Source: Macrocystis pyrifera
Lineage: Eukaryota; Sar; Phaeophyceae; Laminariales; Laminariaceae
Assembly: GCA_031763025.1 (NCBI GenBank)
Contig: JASSKH010000045.1
Location: forward strand, 496,001 to 560,000
Direction of reading: 5' to 3'
DNA length: 64,000 bases
Shown here: piece after piece, positions 29,901 to 40,951 of the stretch
Layout: each line of letters opens with the position of its first letter
Numbering within the stretch: the stretch's first letter is position 1
Program-made: the position numbers and the translations under genes
The notes under the pieces: model-generated
Told to the model about the DNA's origin: nothing
What the model saw: only the letters and a program-made list of their open reading frames with translations
Database searches by the model: none

Positions 29901-32799
29901 CGTCCTACCAATCAACATGAAACGAATCCTCTTTCGCCTTGCGTTTGGTCCGCAGACCACAGCAACCGAATCAACAAAGCAATCCACCTGATCTGCATAT
30001 GGCCCATCCTGTGGACTACCCTGGCCTTGGCGACTTGCTGCTCTTTCGGGAAGCTCCCACCGGGGATCTTGGAGTTTCTTCCCGTCAGAGAGGATGCTTG
30101 GAATATACACGCCGGAACGCCGGTCATCCTGATCTACATCGTCGTATACCTTGGTGAGACTCCCTTTTAAGGCGTGCGCTGGGTTTTCCCATGAAACGTC
30201 CAGGATAGATGAGGGGGCGAAGGGGCGGGGGGGGGGCTCCGGTATTGTTTACGACTTGGCCCAGCTTCGACAAAATGGTTGATAATCAATTATCGTACCA
30301 TGTAAATTCCGAGAAACTTACCAAGCGGTCTTGGTTAGGTCTAGCCGCGCCCACCCACGTGTTTTTAGACAGTACTTGGAATTACAGTAAGGTGGTGTAC
30401 TGTTTGCAGTGTCGTACCAGGTAAGGGTTAAGGGTAGAGGTTTAAAGTCTAACACAATCAACCGTTTTTTTTCCGAAGCAGGGCCAAGCTCTATACAGTT
30501 CTCGGCAGAGGATACCCACCGAAGGCTTAGTATTGGTGTGTCTTTTTCTTTAGTGTCGCTCAAAGCGCGAGAGCGTGTGTAGGCGAAAGTCGATGAAAGT
30601 TGACGAAATGCTGAATCTTTCGCGAGATAAGAATGGAGGCAAGTACCGGGGGGAGAAAGAAAGACTCCTATGACCACGGCCACTGCTATATTTATGATCC
30701 AGAATGCCGCTGAGAGTAAAACTTCCTACACTGATAGTAGCGCACGATTTTAGCTGGAAGGTACAACAAAGGATTCGTATTGGAATAATAAGTGCTTCGC
30801 GAATGTGATGTCAGCACAGTAGAATATCCTCGCGAGCGTATATTGTCAGGTGTTAACGGTGTATGTCACGGCTCAAAGTATCCCCCCAAGATTAACCGCA
30901 AGATGACAGCCCAGTCAAAAGCAGCCGGTTTGCAATGCCATACGCAATGCCTTTACAACAATTGTCAGTATTTCGACTGAATCTGCGACTTTCTCCCTCC
31001 CCCTCCCCCCCCCCCTCCCTCCCTCCCCCTCCCCCGCTACCCCCACAACTGCCAGTATCTTGACTGAATTTGCACCCCCCCCCCCGCCCCCCCGCTCCTC
31101 CCATCGTTCCCATCGTTCCCTCCCTCGGCCTGGATGGTACCCCCCCCTCGGCAGCGATGGACCCTTTAGCCGGAGGACTTGCTTCGTTTTTGGTGGTGGC
31201 TACCTACATGACATCCAACATGTGGATGGCTGACGGTGGCTCTGTAGCGCTGGCGGCGGGCGTGAACGTGGTGGCGTGGATCGCGCAGTTTTACGGGCAC
31301 GGCGTGCACGAAGGCAGGGCGCCGGCCCTCCTTGACAACCTCTTCCATGTGAGGATCCCCAACGAAAACTTGGCGAGACCGAAGCAAGATACATACGATA
31401 CCATTAAGTGGGGAAATATAAGGGTCGTTTGGGTATTCATATGTATACCGAGGCGATTCTTATACTTCCGCACCTAACTTGGCGAGACCGAAGCAAGATA
31501 GCATACCAGTATGGCCGGAAACAGTACAGTAGGGTCGTTCAGGTATTTGTAGGAATACCGAAGCGGTCCTTACATTGCCGCACCCAGCTTGACGAGGTCG
31601 AAACACGATATATACCATGCCACTGTGTCCGAAAATGTAAGGGCTGTTTCAGTATTTTTACGAATATCGAAGTGTTCCTTAAGTTTCCGGACAGGGTGTG
31701 GGGATGTAAGGGCCGTGCGGGTATTATTATGAATGCCGAAAATGTCCGTCTATTTATGGGCAAAGTGACAGCCAGTATAGTAAGTCGGTTGCCTCGATAG
31801 GTGTCTGACAAAAGCTTGTCGTTGGTTCTTTTAATGCAGATAGATCGGTAGCGCTATCCGGCGCAAGCTATTAAAATAAAATCGGGTCCGACATAGTCGT
31901 CATATGAGATGAAGAACCACCGAACAGTGTCGGCCGTGGTGAAGATGTCTAGGGTATCCTGCAGAGAGAAAGGACTTTCGTGCCTCCCAGTTTTCCGGCT
32001 GGTCACTTGTTCTAAAGGAGTGTTGCAACTGGTGTAAAATACCTGGATGACACCTGCCATCATCCAAAGGTGACGTCGCTTTGCTGTCCTTTTACCTGGT
32101 TTGTCGTGGATGACGTCACTGCCGTTTTATAGTGGTTGATATTTTCAAGGAGTATTCTGATTGGTAGCAACAGTCAAGCAAACGCCCCCCTCCCCCTTTC
32201 GCGGCAAACACACGGCCTGAAGCGAGATTGGCGCGCCATCCCGAATTCGCTCGTAGCCGCTCCTGCACGGCTGCTCTGCCACGCCGTTGTGTGATTTACA
32301 GCATACATGTATATGTACAGGTTGACGATATTTGTAGGAACGGTCGTGGCCTCTTGGAACAGTAGGGCTTACGATTTGCCCCTGCTTGGACAAAATGGAT
32401 GATAATACGCACTAACTTCATTCCGAGACATTTTTACGGGCGGTCGGGGTTAGGGTTAGGGTTGACACTATGCTTCAACCACTTCGTGGAAGCTGGGCTA
32501 AGGTCTGTACAGTCCTCTCTTGCAAATTTACGCGTGCCACCGTCCGATTGGTCGGGGCGATTCCAACCCCAACCTTCGTTCCTGGCCTTGACTTGAGAGC
32601 GGATTTCACCTGTCCCCGTTCCCCCCCCCCTGTGCGATGGCAGGCGTTTTTGGCGGCGCCGTTGTTCGTGCTGTGCGAGGTGCTCTTCGAGTTTGGGTAC
32701 AAGGCGGATATGCAGAAGCGGATGAAGGCCAAGGTGCTGATCAACGTCCAGGAGTTCCAAGCTGCCAAAAAACGTGATCTTGCGCAAAAGGGGGACTGA
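23842..32799 (+). CDS. Mpo1-like (DUF962/YGL010w) membrane dioxygenase, 4 exons
   Basis: Exons 23842-23920, 29956-30153, 31155-31348, 32644-32799; GT-AG junctions with phases 1,1,0; 208 aa. N terminus FSLEDQFTFYASYHSNRINK and AIHLICIWPI, middle DPLAGGLASFLVVATYMTSN, core WIAQFYGHGVHEGRAPALLD, then AFLAAPLFVLCEVLFEFGYK and a Lys-rich tail. This follows the DUF962 family throughout, including the paired His residues that bind iron in yeast Mpo1. Mpo1 removes one carbon from 2-hydroxy fatty acids during phytosphingosine breakdown in the ER. Four hydrophobic helices are visible. The first intron is 6 kb and holds two transposons. Start chosen at the Met nearest the conserved segment; in-frame Mets lie further upstream. 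Confidence 0.85.
24471..25381 (+). mobile_element. Inverted-repeat element family H, copy 3
   Basis: Starts GGCTGTTTCCTATGCGGTTC and ends with the inverted form (GAACCGCATAGAAAACGGCC). The interior matches copies 1 and 2 and has two internal tandem duplications, of 49 bp near 24727-24824 and of about 95 bp near 25026-25212. 911 bp, non-autonomous, in Mpo1-like intron 1. Confidence 0.78.
25384..26248. mobile_element. Second inverted-repeat transposon family (GGGCGTGTCC ends)
   Basis: GGGCGTGTCCAAACA at the left is matched exactly in inverted form at the right end, followed by GAAATCGA-rich subterminal repeats. It starts 2 bp after family H copy 3 ends. TT lies on both sides. It holds a short Lys-rich frame from 25525 (KAKRKHEQKKIR) that I cannot identify. 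No transposase. Confidence 0.65.
27785..27890 (-). mobile_element. tRNA-like SINE head of a second type
   Basis: The minus strand carries a tRNA-like stretch with a B-box (GAGTTCAAATTCCACC) and an upstream GGCGGCTCGGCAGG region. It is too long and unbalanced to fold as a standard tRNA, so a SINE remnant is more likely than a tRNA gene. Confidence 0.4.
29956..30153 (+). CDS. Mpo1-like exon 2
   Basis: Acceptor TTTGGTCCGCAG. Encodes HSNRINKAIHLICIWPILW, a hydrophobic helix, a loop with FLPVRED, and a second helix VILIYIVVYL. Ends in phase 1 at GTGAGA. Confidence 0.85.
30500..30680 (+). mobile_element. SINE of the 16.4-kb family, plus strand, diverged
   Basis: Shares AAAGCGCGAGAGCGTG, AAAGTCGATGAAAGTTGACG, AATGCTGAA-CTTTCGCGA, GATAAGAATGGAGGCA and AGTACCGGGGGGAGA with the other copies. 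The head is not recognisable. Confidence 0.55.
30985..31092 (+). repeat. Pyrimidine and C runs upstream of Mpo1-like exon 3
   Basis: CCCTCCCTCC-type sequence containing a duplicated CAGTAT-T-GACTGAAT-TGC segment. Probably an expanded polypyrimidine tract of the intron. Confidence 0.6.
31155..31348 (+). CDS. Mpo1-like exon 3
   Basis: Preceded by about 190 nt of near-pure pyrimidine ending CCCCTCGGCAG. Encodes AMDPLAGGLASFLVVATYMT and VVAWIAQFYGHGVHEGRAPA, the best-conserved part of the family. Donor GTGAGG. Confidence 0.88.
31372..31745 (+). repeat. Tandem array, about 117-bp unit, 3-4 copies
   Basis: Each unit has CTTGGCGAGACCGAAGCAAG, a TAAGGGTCGTTTGGGTATT-like block and GAATACCGAAG-G-TCCTTA. 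In Mpo1-like intron 3. The long plus frame that runs out of exon 3 into it is not coding. Confidence 0.7.
32644..32799 (+). CDS. Mpo1-like exon 4 with stop
   Basis: After a C run and GATGGCAG: AFLAAPLFVLCEVLFEFGYK, then a basic tail ending AQKGD and TGA at 32797-32799. Confidence 0.88.
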   Translation, partial: AFLAAPLFVLCEVLFEFGYKADMQKRMKAKVLINVQEFQAAKKRDLAQKGD

Positions 32800-33350
32800 A
32801 GGCCGGAGATTAAGGACGAATGAAGTAGCGCTGCAACTGGATGTGTCTGCGACGGCTCCTGTCCTGTTCGTTCTCGCGGGGAACCGGGTGCGGAGCGTTG
32901 TAAAAAAGGGACGGTTAAGCGTTAGCGAATCTGGAGCGGAAGCTTAAGCAGAGCATTAGCACCCATGACTATTAATATGTTTATCTCACGTATAGCAACA
33001 CGTATGCGGCAGACTAAGGAGCGACGATGGGCGCCAAATGAATACATCTCGTCAGGGGTTTCGGGAATATTCCCTTAGTATCATACGTAGAAGTTGTATT
33101 GTGGTGATGATTTAGTGTGAGAACAACAGCAAGAGCCAATAGAAGCAAAACCGGAAGGCGCATTGAGTAGCTTTTTTTTTTGCACACTTGGCTCAGTGGC
33201 CCGCGGTCGCGTGATAGATCGGACTGGGCGTGCCAGCTATATGCCACACTGTGTTCGCCAGAATATCCCAGCTGTAACTACAACGATTGTTCTACTACTT
33301 ATCGCGAAGGAGTGGGTGTCGTTAGCGCAAGCGACGAGGCCATAGCACAG
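32800..33350. other. 3' flank of the Mpo1-like gene with a dispersed repeat
   Basis: 33052-33232 resembles 33718-33832: TTTCGGGAAT, then CAGTGGCCCGCGGTCGCGTG and ATCGGAC. The CTCAGTGGCC part looks like a tRNA A-box, but no B-box follows. No gene seen. Confidence 0.4.
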
Positions 33351-33610
33351 CGCAAGCGTAGGGGGACGCCAAACGGAGACCAAACGGAAACGAAGCGGAA
33401 ACCAACCGGAGCCTAGGCGGACCCCAAGCGGAATCCAAGCGGAACCCGAGCGGAACCCGAGCGGAACCCGAGCGGAACCTGGAGCGGAATCAGAGTAAAT
33501 CCAAGCAAAATCCAAGCGAAGCCCCAAGCGGAAACCAAGCGGAAGCCATCCGGAAGCCATGCAGAACCCAAGCGTGAGCGAGCCAAAACCCAAGCATTAG
33601 CGAAGCATAA
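33350..33610. repeat. Minisatellite, 10-11-bp unit (CCAAGCGGAA)
   Basis: About 20 diverged units such as CCCGAGCGGAA, CCAAGCGGAA and CCATCCGGAAG. This explains the minus-strand frame rich in GFRLGSA-type repeats. Confidence 0.75.
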
Positions 33611-33907
33611 GCGTACATGTCTATATATTTCGCGTCTGGTGGTTGCGGCGCGGTGCGCGCTATATACCATGTATGGTGTGTGGCAGAGTACGGAACGGCG
33701 ATAGGCAACAAGTGGTTAGTGAGGGTTTCGGGAATGTAATTAGCATCATAGGAGCGAGACAGGAAGGCCCATTGAATAGTTTATTTTTGCGTACGTACTT
33801 CAGTGGCCCGCGGTCGCGTGATATATCGGACGCGGTGCTTCTCTCAGGGGCGCGGGGAATTTAGGCTTCGACGGAGTTGGACTGATGCTGCCCGCCGTAA
33901 AACACAG

Positions 33908-34011
33908 GTTCTGCCTTGTGTTGTTGTTTGGTTGGTTTCGTTTTTCGGGAATGGCTACCGCACCTGGGCGGTAGAGATAATTGTGCTTGATTGGTTTGGG
34001 TGTACCATGGG
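33908..34011 (+). CDS. Possible unidentified membrane-protein exon
   Basis: Acceptor GTAAAACACAG and donor GTAAGG frame 34 codons: VLPCVVVWLVSFFGNGYRTW, then AVEIIVLDWFGC. It looks like a transmembrane helix and a loop. No neighbouring exon was found and I cannot name a family, so it may be chance. Confidence 0.25.
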
Positions 34012-34321
34012 GTAAGGTGTCACAACGTTCGTTTGTTGTGCTGTTTATGGTCGTGTCACACGTGATTTTCTTTCGTGAGCTAAAGGTCTTCCCTTCAAGA
34101 CGAAAGCAAGGTGCAGTTTGTCCTGACTTTGTGCCCTTTGTTCGTCGTGCGTTGTACACGTTAAATCGACTTTTGCCTTGTAACGTATTGTTGTGGGAGG
34201 AAGGGGGTTGTGAAGCGCCGCATCATCGATTCATTCTCCAGAATCTCAGCATGGATTAAGAATTCCCTCCTGATTCCCCATGCATCTGCATGTACGTACT
34301 GCCCTTCAGGGTGACTTACGA

Positions 34322-34415
34322 GTGTTGCGGTATCCCCTATCCCGTGTTACGGCGTTTTTATTTGTAGTAAGTATCCTCTCATCATACTTGGCAGGCGTTA
34401 TCGCCTGACTCGATG
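34322..34415. repeat. Dispersed repeat R2, copy 1
   Basis: GGCAGGCGTTATCGCCTG and the preceding T-TTTGTAGTAA-T-TCCTCTCATC match 35955-36045. Confidence 0.5.
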
Positions 34416-34882
34416 AGGAATTACTCCCCCCTTCTGTCAGAAGACACCCGGCCGGGGCACACAATAATTTCAAGAATAAATATCGTACTGCTGTAACACC
34501 CAAGCAACACGTCAAGCACCTATGCATTTAGTACGTTGCGCAAGCGTTGTGGTATACGTTTTTCCCGTCGCCGCAACGTACTAAGGTTGTGGTTTCGCCA
34601 CAGCGTCCCGCAACGAACCCAAATGGCCACCTGTGCACTCTTGACGTCAGTAGTCGGTCCCGAAGTCCTTACTGCCCCCTACCTCAACAATGTAGCGCTT
34701 CTCTTCTTTGTAGTACTCATATTTGCTCAGATTGATACTAATTTTAGTACCAGGTACTTGGTTTAATACTATAAGTGCTTGTTCACCCGTTCCTTGTACC
34801 AGGGTGGGTGGAGATGCATACATAGCTTACGGCTCCGAGTACCGTACACTACTCGACGTACTGTAGGCACATTTTGTTCATT

Positions 34883-35020
34883 TCAGGATGCCTCGTGCCC
34901 GTGCGTTCTCGCCTTGAGATTGAAATTTCGTTTTCTGTTTCCGTCTCTTAGTGTCTTCGCCACTTGCCCTAGTTCCCTAGGTTCACGGAGGGGTTGTCTA
35001 CCACCAATTTTTCCAACAGC
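34883..35020 (-). CDS. Possible 3' exon of an unidentified gene
   Basis: After an ATATCGAG acceptor the minus strand reads AVGKIGGRQPLREPRELGQV and a basic tail ending ARTHGHEAS with a stop. The composition is protein-like, but no partner exon or family is recognised. Confidence 0.22.
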   Translation of the reverse strand, partial: AVGKIGGRQPLREPRELGQVAKTLRDGNRKRNFNLKARTHGHEAS

Positions 35021-35464
35021 CTCGATATCGGTGCGTTTTACGCCAGTTGTCGGTACGAATTCCACGTATTATCGGCAGGGCAAGTCGACGCAACAAAGAC
35101 CGAAACGTCGGAATACATGCACGGTATTTCGGTAATATCCCCGGTGTACCTTTTTTTGACAAACGGCAACAACTAAAATGTCGTTATATTCTCCGTTAAC
35201 GAAACTAATACGCCAAAAATCGGTACACCGATGTTTTTTACGCTGATTTACGGTAATTTCCTGGTATATTCCACGTTTTGGCGCTACAAGTCCACAAAAA
35301 AGTAATTCAAACTGCCGTAAATATACCGTTTTATGGAAGACGGCAACATCTCTAAAATCTACGCCCGTTCAAAAAACGTCTCCCTTTCGTATAATATGTC
35401 AAACGTCGGGACACCGGTGCTTTTTTTCGCGCGTTCTTACGGTAAATTCCTGGTATATCCCAGG

Positions 35465-35690
35465 GCTGCTCGCGGGTCAGGTCAAACCTCACGGGTTAGG
35501 TCGGGTCGGGTCGGGTCAGCTGACCTGATCCGACCCGCGGTATTTTGGAAGCCCCCTGACCCGACCCGACCCGACCCGTGAGATTTGAAAACCTCCCGAC
35601 CCAACCAGACCCGACCCGACCCGCGAGTTTCGAAAGCTTCTTGACTCGACTCGACCTGACCCGTGAGATTTTGAACACCTCCTGATATTA
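35465..35690. repeat. GGGTC/ACCCG fold-back satellite, copy 1
   Basis: A GGGTCGGGTCGGGTC block meets ACCCGACCCGACCCG blocks separated by GTGAGATTT-GAAAACCTCC spacers. The whole can fold into a hairpin. The same element lies inverted at 60240-60550. Confidence 0.8.
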
Positions 35691-35954
35691 GTGCCATTTT
35701 GAGCTGAAGTTCAGGAAGCTCAATATTCCACAGGTATCTATCTCATTGGTCCCGGCCTCTGGCGGCATGAAATCTTGTTCCTATAGCCGAAGCATGATTT
35801 GGTTGTGAAATGAAAGTACTCTGATGGGGGGAAATGGAGAACCCATGCCCTCAAGGCCTGAACATTTTGTTTTCTGTCTTCAAACATGCTTCCTGTCGCG
35901 CATACTTCGTGTACCAGGTATAATTTCGTATCGCCCATAAATACTCCTGCGTTA

Positions 35955-36045
35955 TTGTACCCCCTCTCCTCTGTTGTGGCGTTATGATTTGTAGCAAATG
36001 TCCCCTCATCGTACCTGGCAGGCGTTATCGCCTGCCTGTGTGATA
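35955..36045. repeat. Dispersed repeat R2, copy 2
   Basis: Matches 34322-34415 (GGCAGGCGTTATCGCCTGCC). Confidence 0.5.
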
Positions 36046-36837
36046 TGATATAGTGTCGGGCTATATAAAATGGTATTAATAGATCGTGTTGCACACTGGC
36101 GTATCCTGCCTTATCCTGGAGTACTACTTGTACGTGGTGGGTCGTAGGATGCCTGTGGGGGATGACTACCTGGTATAAAATAGGGTGCCTTGTAAGTACT
36201 GCTTTCAGCGGCAATCTAACGTTCTCGCCATTCTCCCAACGTACCAGGGTGCTACAACTGTTACAGTAGTAAGTAGGTAATTGCTTCCGATGCCTTGATG
36301 TTGCAGTTGAACACTATTATTGTTGTTGCACGCATGATACTATTATACCGTTGCAATGCACTGTGTACTACACTGGACAGAGCGTGTGGGGGAAAGGACC
36401 CCGTGTATACATTATAAGCGAAACGCGATCCCATTTGCGCAGCTGCTGGCACGGGAGTCTGTGAAGAAAACGGTTAAAAACCCATCAGTATTCATTCCCA
36501 GGGTATTATTTGTCGCAGCGTTATCGTGTACCACGTATTACGGAGGACAATAGTAAATAGGACGGTACACACAAAAATCTGTATGTTCCCCTACTGTTAC
36601 TGATAATTTTTGGTCCTATTTACTATATGGTTCCCCGTAATAGTTGGTTGTGTTGATTTTAATCAACTAATCATGATTAAATCAACCCGATTAGAACAAA
36701 TTAATCAACAATCAAAGCAACCCCGGAAAACAGTTGGTGTACGTACGTACATCCCTACGTCGGTTGCATTTCGGCGCTGGGTGATTCCCCAAGGGTTGAC
36801 TGTCCGTTTTCTCCTGTACTTATTACCCCTTTGTCAA

Positions 36838-38375
36838 GGTGTCTCATAGAGGACACAGGGATGTCGATGCTGGCCAGGGCACGCTTCTTCTTGGTGAAGT
36901 TATTCTTATTGCTTATCTCATGGAGAGTTTAATTGGGGTAAATGAACAGAGTGCGATCGAGAGGGGACAGAAAAGTACCAGACTTTCCCCTGAATCGTAT
37001 ATCTTCATACATGTACGACCTACTGAGACGTTTCCGTGACTAGCACGTCACGTAATCTCATACGTGTAGTACGTAATTGCCTATCTTTTCATATTGGTAC
37101 GTATTGCATTCCCTCGTAGCTGCGTGATACCATCACATTAGCCTACCCTGAATAGTCGTAGATGCGGATCACATAACGATCCAAGGATGATGGCCGTATC
37201 ATCACAGAAATCGGAAAGGGAGTAGTGTAGTACCACTCGCACTGCAGGTCGACACGACCACGTGATCTCATACGTATAGTGCGTATTTACCTATCTTCTC
37301 ATTTTGGTACGTATTGCACTCCCTCGTAGCTACGTGATGCCATCACATTAGCCTACCCTGAATAGCCGTAGATGCGGATCACACAACGATCAAAGGATGA
37401 TGGCCATATCATCACAGAAATCGGAAAGGGAGTAATGTAGTACCACTCACACTGCAGGTCGACACGACCACGAAGAGACTACACCGTAGGCCGAAGAGAT
37501 GCACGCCAAGCGTACGGCCTCACAAGTAGCCGACATCGCAGCACAGGTTGACATAATCGCAGTATATACCTGGCATGACACTATATTATCCGCTGCTAAG
37601 ACCAGCATCAAGTGCCTGGTCTCGCAAGCGGTACCACTCGCAGGGCAGGCCGACCGGCCATTAGAAGCGAACTAAATGAGGCTATGCATATACCCCACAC
37701 CTCGTAATGAGGCTCGACACCCCATGTGTGGGATAAACGCACAATACGAGGAAGAAAAGCTACGGCATGCCAACGGCAAGCGGGCTACGAACCGGGGCGC
37801 AAAGCTGCCTAAAAAAGAAATCCAAAGAAGCAAGCGGAAGTAACAGACACGATATAAAACAGTGTACGAGGCGATGCGAGCAAGGTCCTGAACCTGGACT
37901 TGAAAAGGCTACGTAGGGCGGGACCATTGATCGGGCCAAAGGAGAAAAGACAGATAGATGCCGGTCGAAACAGCTGAGCTGTTGGAGATGTAGTTCAGGA
38001 AGATAGCTCGGAACAAGGTGCGTCAGGCTCACAAGTGACGTGGTCCTGCGGACGAGCCAATGTCATGAGTGCCTCATATGAGGAAGACACAGGGATTTCG
38101 ATGCTGGCCAGGTAATGCTTCCTCTTGGAAGAGGTATTCTTGTTGCTTATCTCATGGAGAGCTCAATTAGAGTACAGGAACAGAGAGAGATGGAGAGGGG
38201 ACAGTTAAGTGCCTAGCTGTCCCCTGAGTCATGTATCTTCATACATGTACGATCGACCAAGACGATTCCGTTACTACTACATCAGGTGATCTCATACGCG
38301 TGGTACGTATTTGCCTATTTTCTCATACTGGTACGTATTGCACTCCCTCATAGCTACGTGATACCATCACACTTT
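36838..38375. repeat. Duplicated block with an internal 220-bp tandem repeat
   Basis: 36838-37070 resembles 38066-38290 (CTTATCTCATGGAGAG, then TATCTTCATACATGTACGA). The part between starts with two near-identical units of about 220 bp (37040-37259, 37260-37480: TGCGGATCACA-AACGATC), with a third partial unit at 38283-38375. No coding signal. Confidence 0.75.
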
Positions 38376-38534
38376 TTCAAGCCGCAGCCCCTTCGACGTT
38401 GGTCCTTGGTATTACTCCGTTTGTATGACGATGGTGGTATTGTTGCTTTGTTTGTTTTGTATTGTCTGCCACATCAGATGTCCCCTCCAGGGGGCACGAC
38501 TCTGCTGTTTTTGTGTTTTTTTTCGACTTCTCTC

Positions 38535-39042
38535 CCTTTGATGCATATGTCGTGCCTGTCATATCCAGTTCGATGACATGGCATTGCATTGTCTACACTG
38601 CTTGCTGCGTATATGTGTATTTTTTCCCTGAGTGGAAGACGAGCCTGCTTTGTTTGTTGCGTAGTGTCTGACGCATCCTCCCTGGGGGTGGCGCATGGTT
38701 GGCGAAAGCAGGAAGGAGACGGCAGACAGGGTCGCAAGGTATCAGACCTACTACAGTATGTAGTAGATATAACCCGTCTATACTGCTCATACCACAAACT
38801 GCTGCGGCTGCCTGGAGGGTGCTTTTGATGTTGTGCTTTTGGTGTTGTGCTTCGGTTTGTCTGTAATTTCCCTTCGTTCTTTTAGTCTTACTCTCTGTTC
38901 ATGTGTGGTGTTAGTCTTGTTTCTCTTGCTTTCTTTCTTCGCTTTATCTATTTCATAGAATGTGTATGTCGTGCCTGTCGTTTCCAGTACGATAACATGG
39001 CATTACACTGCCTACTCTGCTTACTGCATAACAATGTATTAA
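38535..39042. repeat. Direct repeat of about 90 bp, two copies
   Basis: TATGTCGTGCCTGTC, TCCAGT-CGAT-ACATGGCA and CTGCTTGCTGC occur at 38546-38615 and 38964-39029. The rest is simple T-rich sequence. Confidence 0.55.
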
Positions 39043-39259
39043 TAGTGTCTCTGTGGCGTAGTTTTGTGACCCCAGAGCCTGTGTATATCCTCTAGTATTA
39101 AATAATCGGCACGGACACTAGTTGTGTTGGATGTCGAAGGGTAGATAGAACGGTTCAATGTGAAGAATACACACTGTCGTTCGAATATCCTCTCCCCAAA
39201 GAGCGTTAACCACGCCAGTACTTATGTGCGAATTCCCTGAGTTTGGCATGTCAATTTTC

Positions 39260-39909
39260 GCCTCACCAACCACTCACTGCTGCTTGCGAATTGAGGAGGT
39301 CCAAGACAGAAGTAGAAGAAAGGATACAAAGAAGGCAAACGCTAGCGCTAATAAACAAGGTGGAATCAGAAAAGCACTTAGATATATACGGGGAACTGAG
39401 CGAAGAAATAGGAATGAAAACGTACTTGCACGGCCCAATGGACTTCGCGTAAACGCTGAAACTGTGATTTCGTGTAGGTGACCTGGACCTTGCAGAAAGA
39501 AGAAAGAGGTATACCAGTAGCCGGGAGGAGGAGAAGGTAGATTCACAGATGTGCCTGTGTGGCAAAGCTATTGAAAGTAGAATTCCCATTGTTCGTAGGA
39601 GAATGTGAAATGTACAAGGAGGAACGACATATGTTAGAAGAGATGAGGGAAATAGACGAACATGACATGGGGGAGTTTGATACACTAGATAGCAGCGAGA
39701 AAACGATCGCTATCCTAGGAGATAGATGGTGGCCACAGGCGGCCAAACAGGAAGGTGACAAGATTAACAAAAAGTTTCTATGTAATATATGGAAACAACG
39801 TAATGAGCATCCTATTGTTGGAGGTGTCTCTATTAGGAGTAGGAACGGTGCTCCGTCTCGAAAAGGATGCGTGGTCAATGATCAAATGACTAAGGCAAGC
39901 ATCAAATGA
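39260..39909 (+). mobile_element. LINE fragment (3' end of a reverse-transcriptase ORF)
   Basis: Pieces in shifting frames read LRFRVGDLDLAERRKRYTSS, CLCGKAIESRIPIV (zinc-knuckle part), GECEMYKEERHMLEEMREID and RWWPQAAKQEGDKINKKFLC, ending KGCVVNDQMTKASIK. I recognise this as the C-terminal, post-polymerase part of an algal non-LTR retrotransposon. At least two frameshifts and no polymerase domain, so it is a 5'-truncated, dead copy. Confidence 0.65.
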
Positions 39910-40303
39910 GTACACCCTCCCCCCCCCCTAGCAGCCTAGGATATGCCTTGGTGATTCTCTTTTTCTGCTGCCACCCATTAATTGCTTGCGATTTGAATCC
40001 ACGTACCAGTCTCTGCTCGCAACTATTAATAATGTGTCCTTCCATTTGTTTCTCAAGTCTCTTATTCATTTTGAATCTAGCCTCTCACATTCGCTTCACA
40101 ACTACTTCCTTCACTGTGGCCCTACCACCGTGGGAGCGGGGGGGGCGTTTACTACAGCAGTATAATATTAACAATAGTAGTATCCAGGAAAAATGCATCC
40201 AGACACACCTGGATCGGAAACCGGCCTTTTCGATCGTATAGTCCGACGGCAGAAGAATTAGGCGCACATACCGAATGTATTCACATCATCGTATCGTATC
40301 ATA

Positions 40304-40800
40304 TCATACGATATCCCGTCGCGTTGCCGGCCGTTGGTCAAGTTTCGACAGCAGCCGTAGCAGTGGGGACCCGCTGAGAGTGTCATGGTATTCATGGCCT
40401 TCTCCATAAGAAGCGTTGAGGTCGCCAATCCTCATTCGTGGGTCATGCTCGCGAAAATCGCGAAAATCGGCGCGGGAGAGTGGAAGCCCACCCAAGCATA
40501 GACTTGGAGTCGGGGGCTATCGAGAGAGAGGCCTCCAGCACATATGAGGTAGATGCGTTCTTCTTCGAATGACGTCAGACGAGACTGCGTCCGCTGCGGT
40601 CATTCTCCGACGCAGGTGCCTTTGAGGTCTTCCAGAGCATAGCGGTACGCCGCGAAAAGTTCAAGCCATCTGGGACTCGGGGGTACCCTTTTCTTGTCAC
40701 GCTGCATGCCGCGTATCTTTCGATTCCTCGAGACCCTTTCGGGGAAAACCTGCGTTCTACAGATTTTTTTGGCTTAACCTGCGTTCGCCTCGCAAGTTAT
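40304..40800 (-). mobile_element. Possible LINE endonuclease remnant
   Basis: The minus strand reads DPRMRIGDLNASYGEGHEYH, like the GDLNA-H motif of APE-type endonucleases. Upstream pieces in other frames (RVPRWLELF, EERIYLICAGG) lack a continuous frame. Heavily decayed. Confidence 0.35.
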
Positions 40801-40951
40801 TATAGAGGAGGCGGTGTGGGATTGGGTTGTGAAGCACGGTATCTTCGATCCATTTTTCTCAGTTTTTTCTGGATGCATTTTGTACCCTGCTGATTTCTCT
40901 GCATCAGATTCTGCACATTCAACGCTTCAAGGTGGGCTTGTGTCATGGTGT

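Noticed and set aside
37040-37490. CRISPR-like direct repeats
   Set aside because: Two long near-identical units without short repeats and spacers; the context is eukaryotic.
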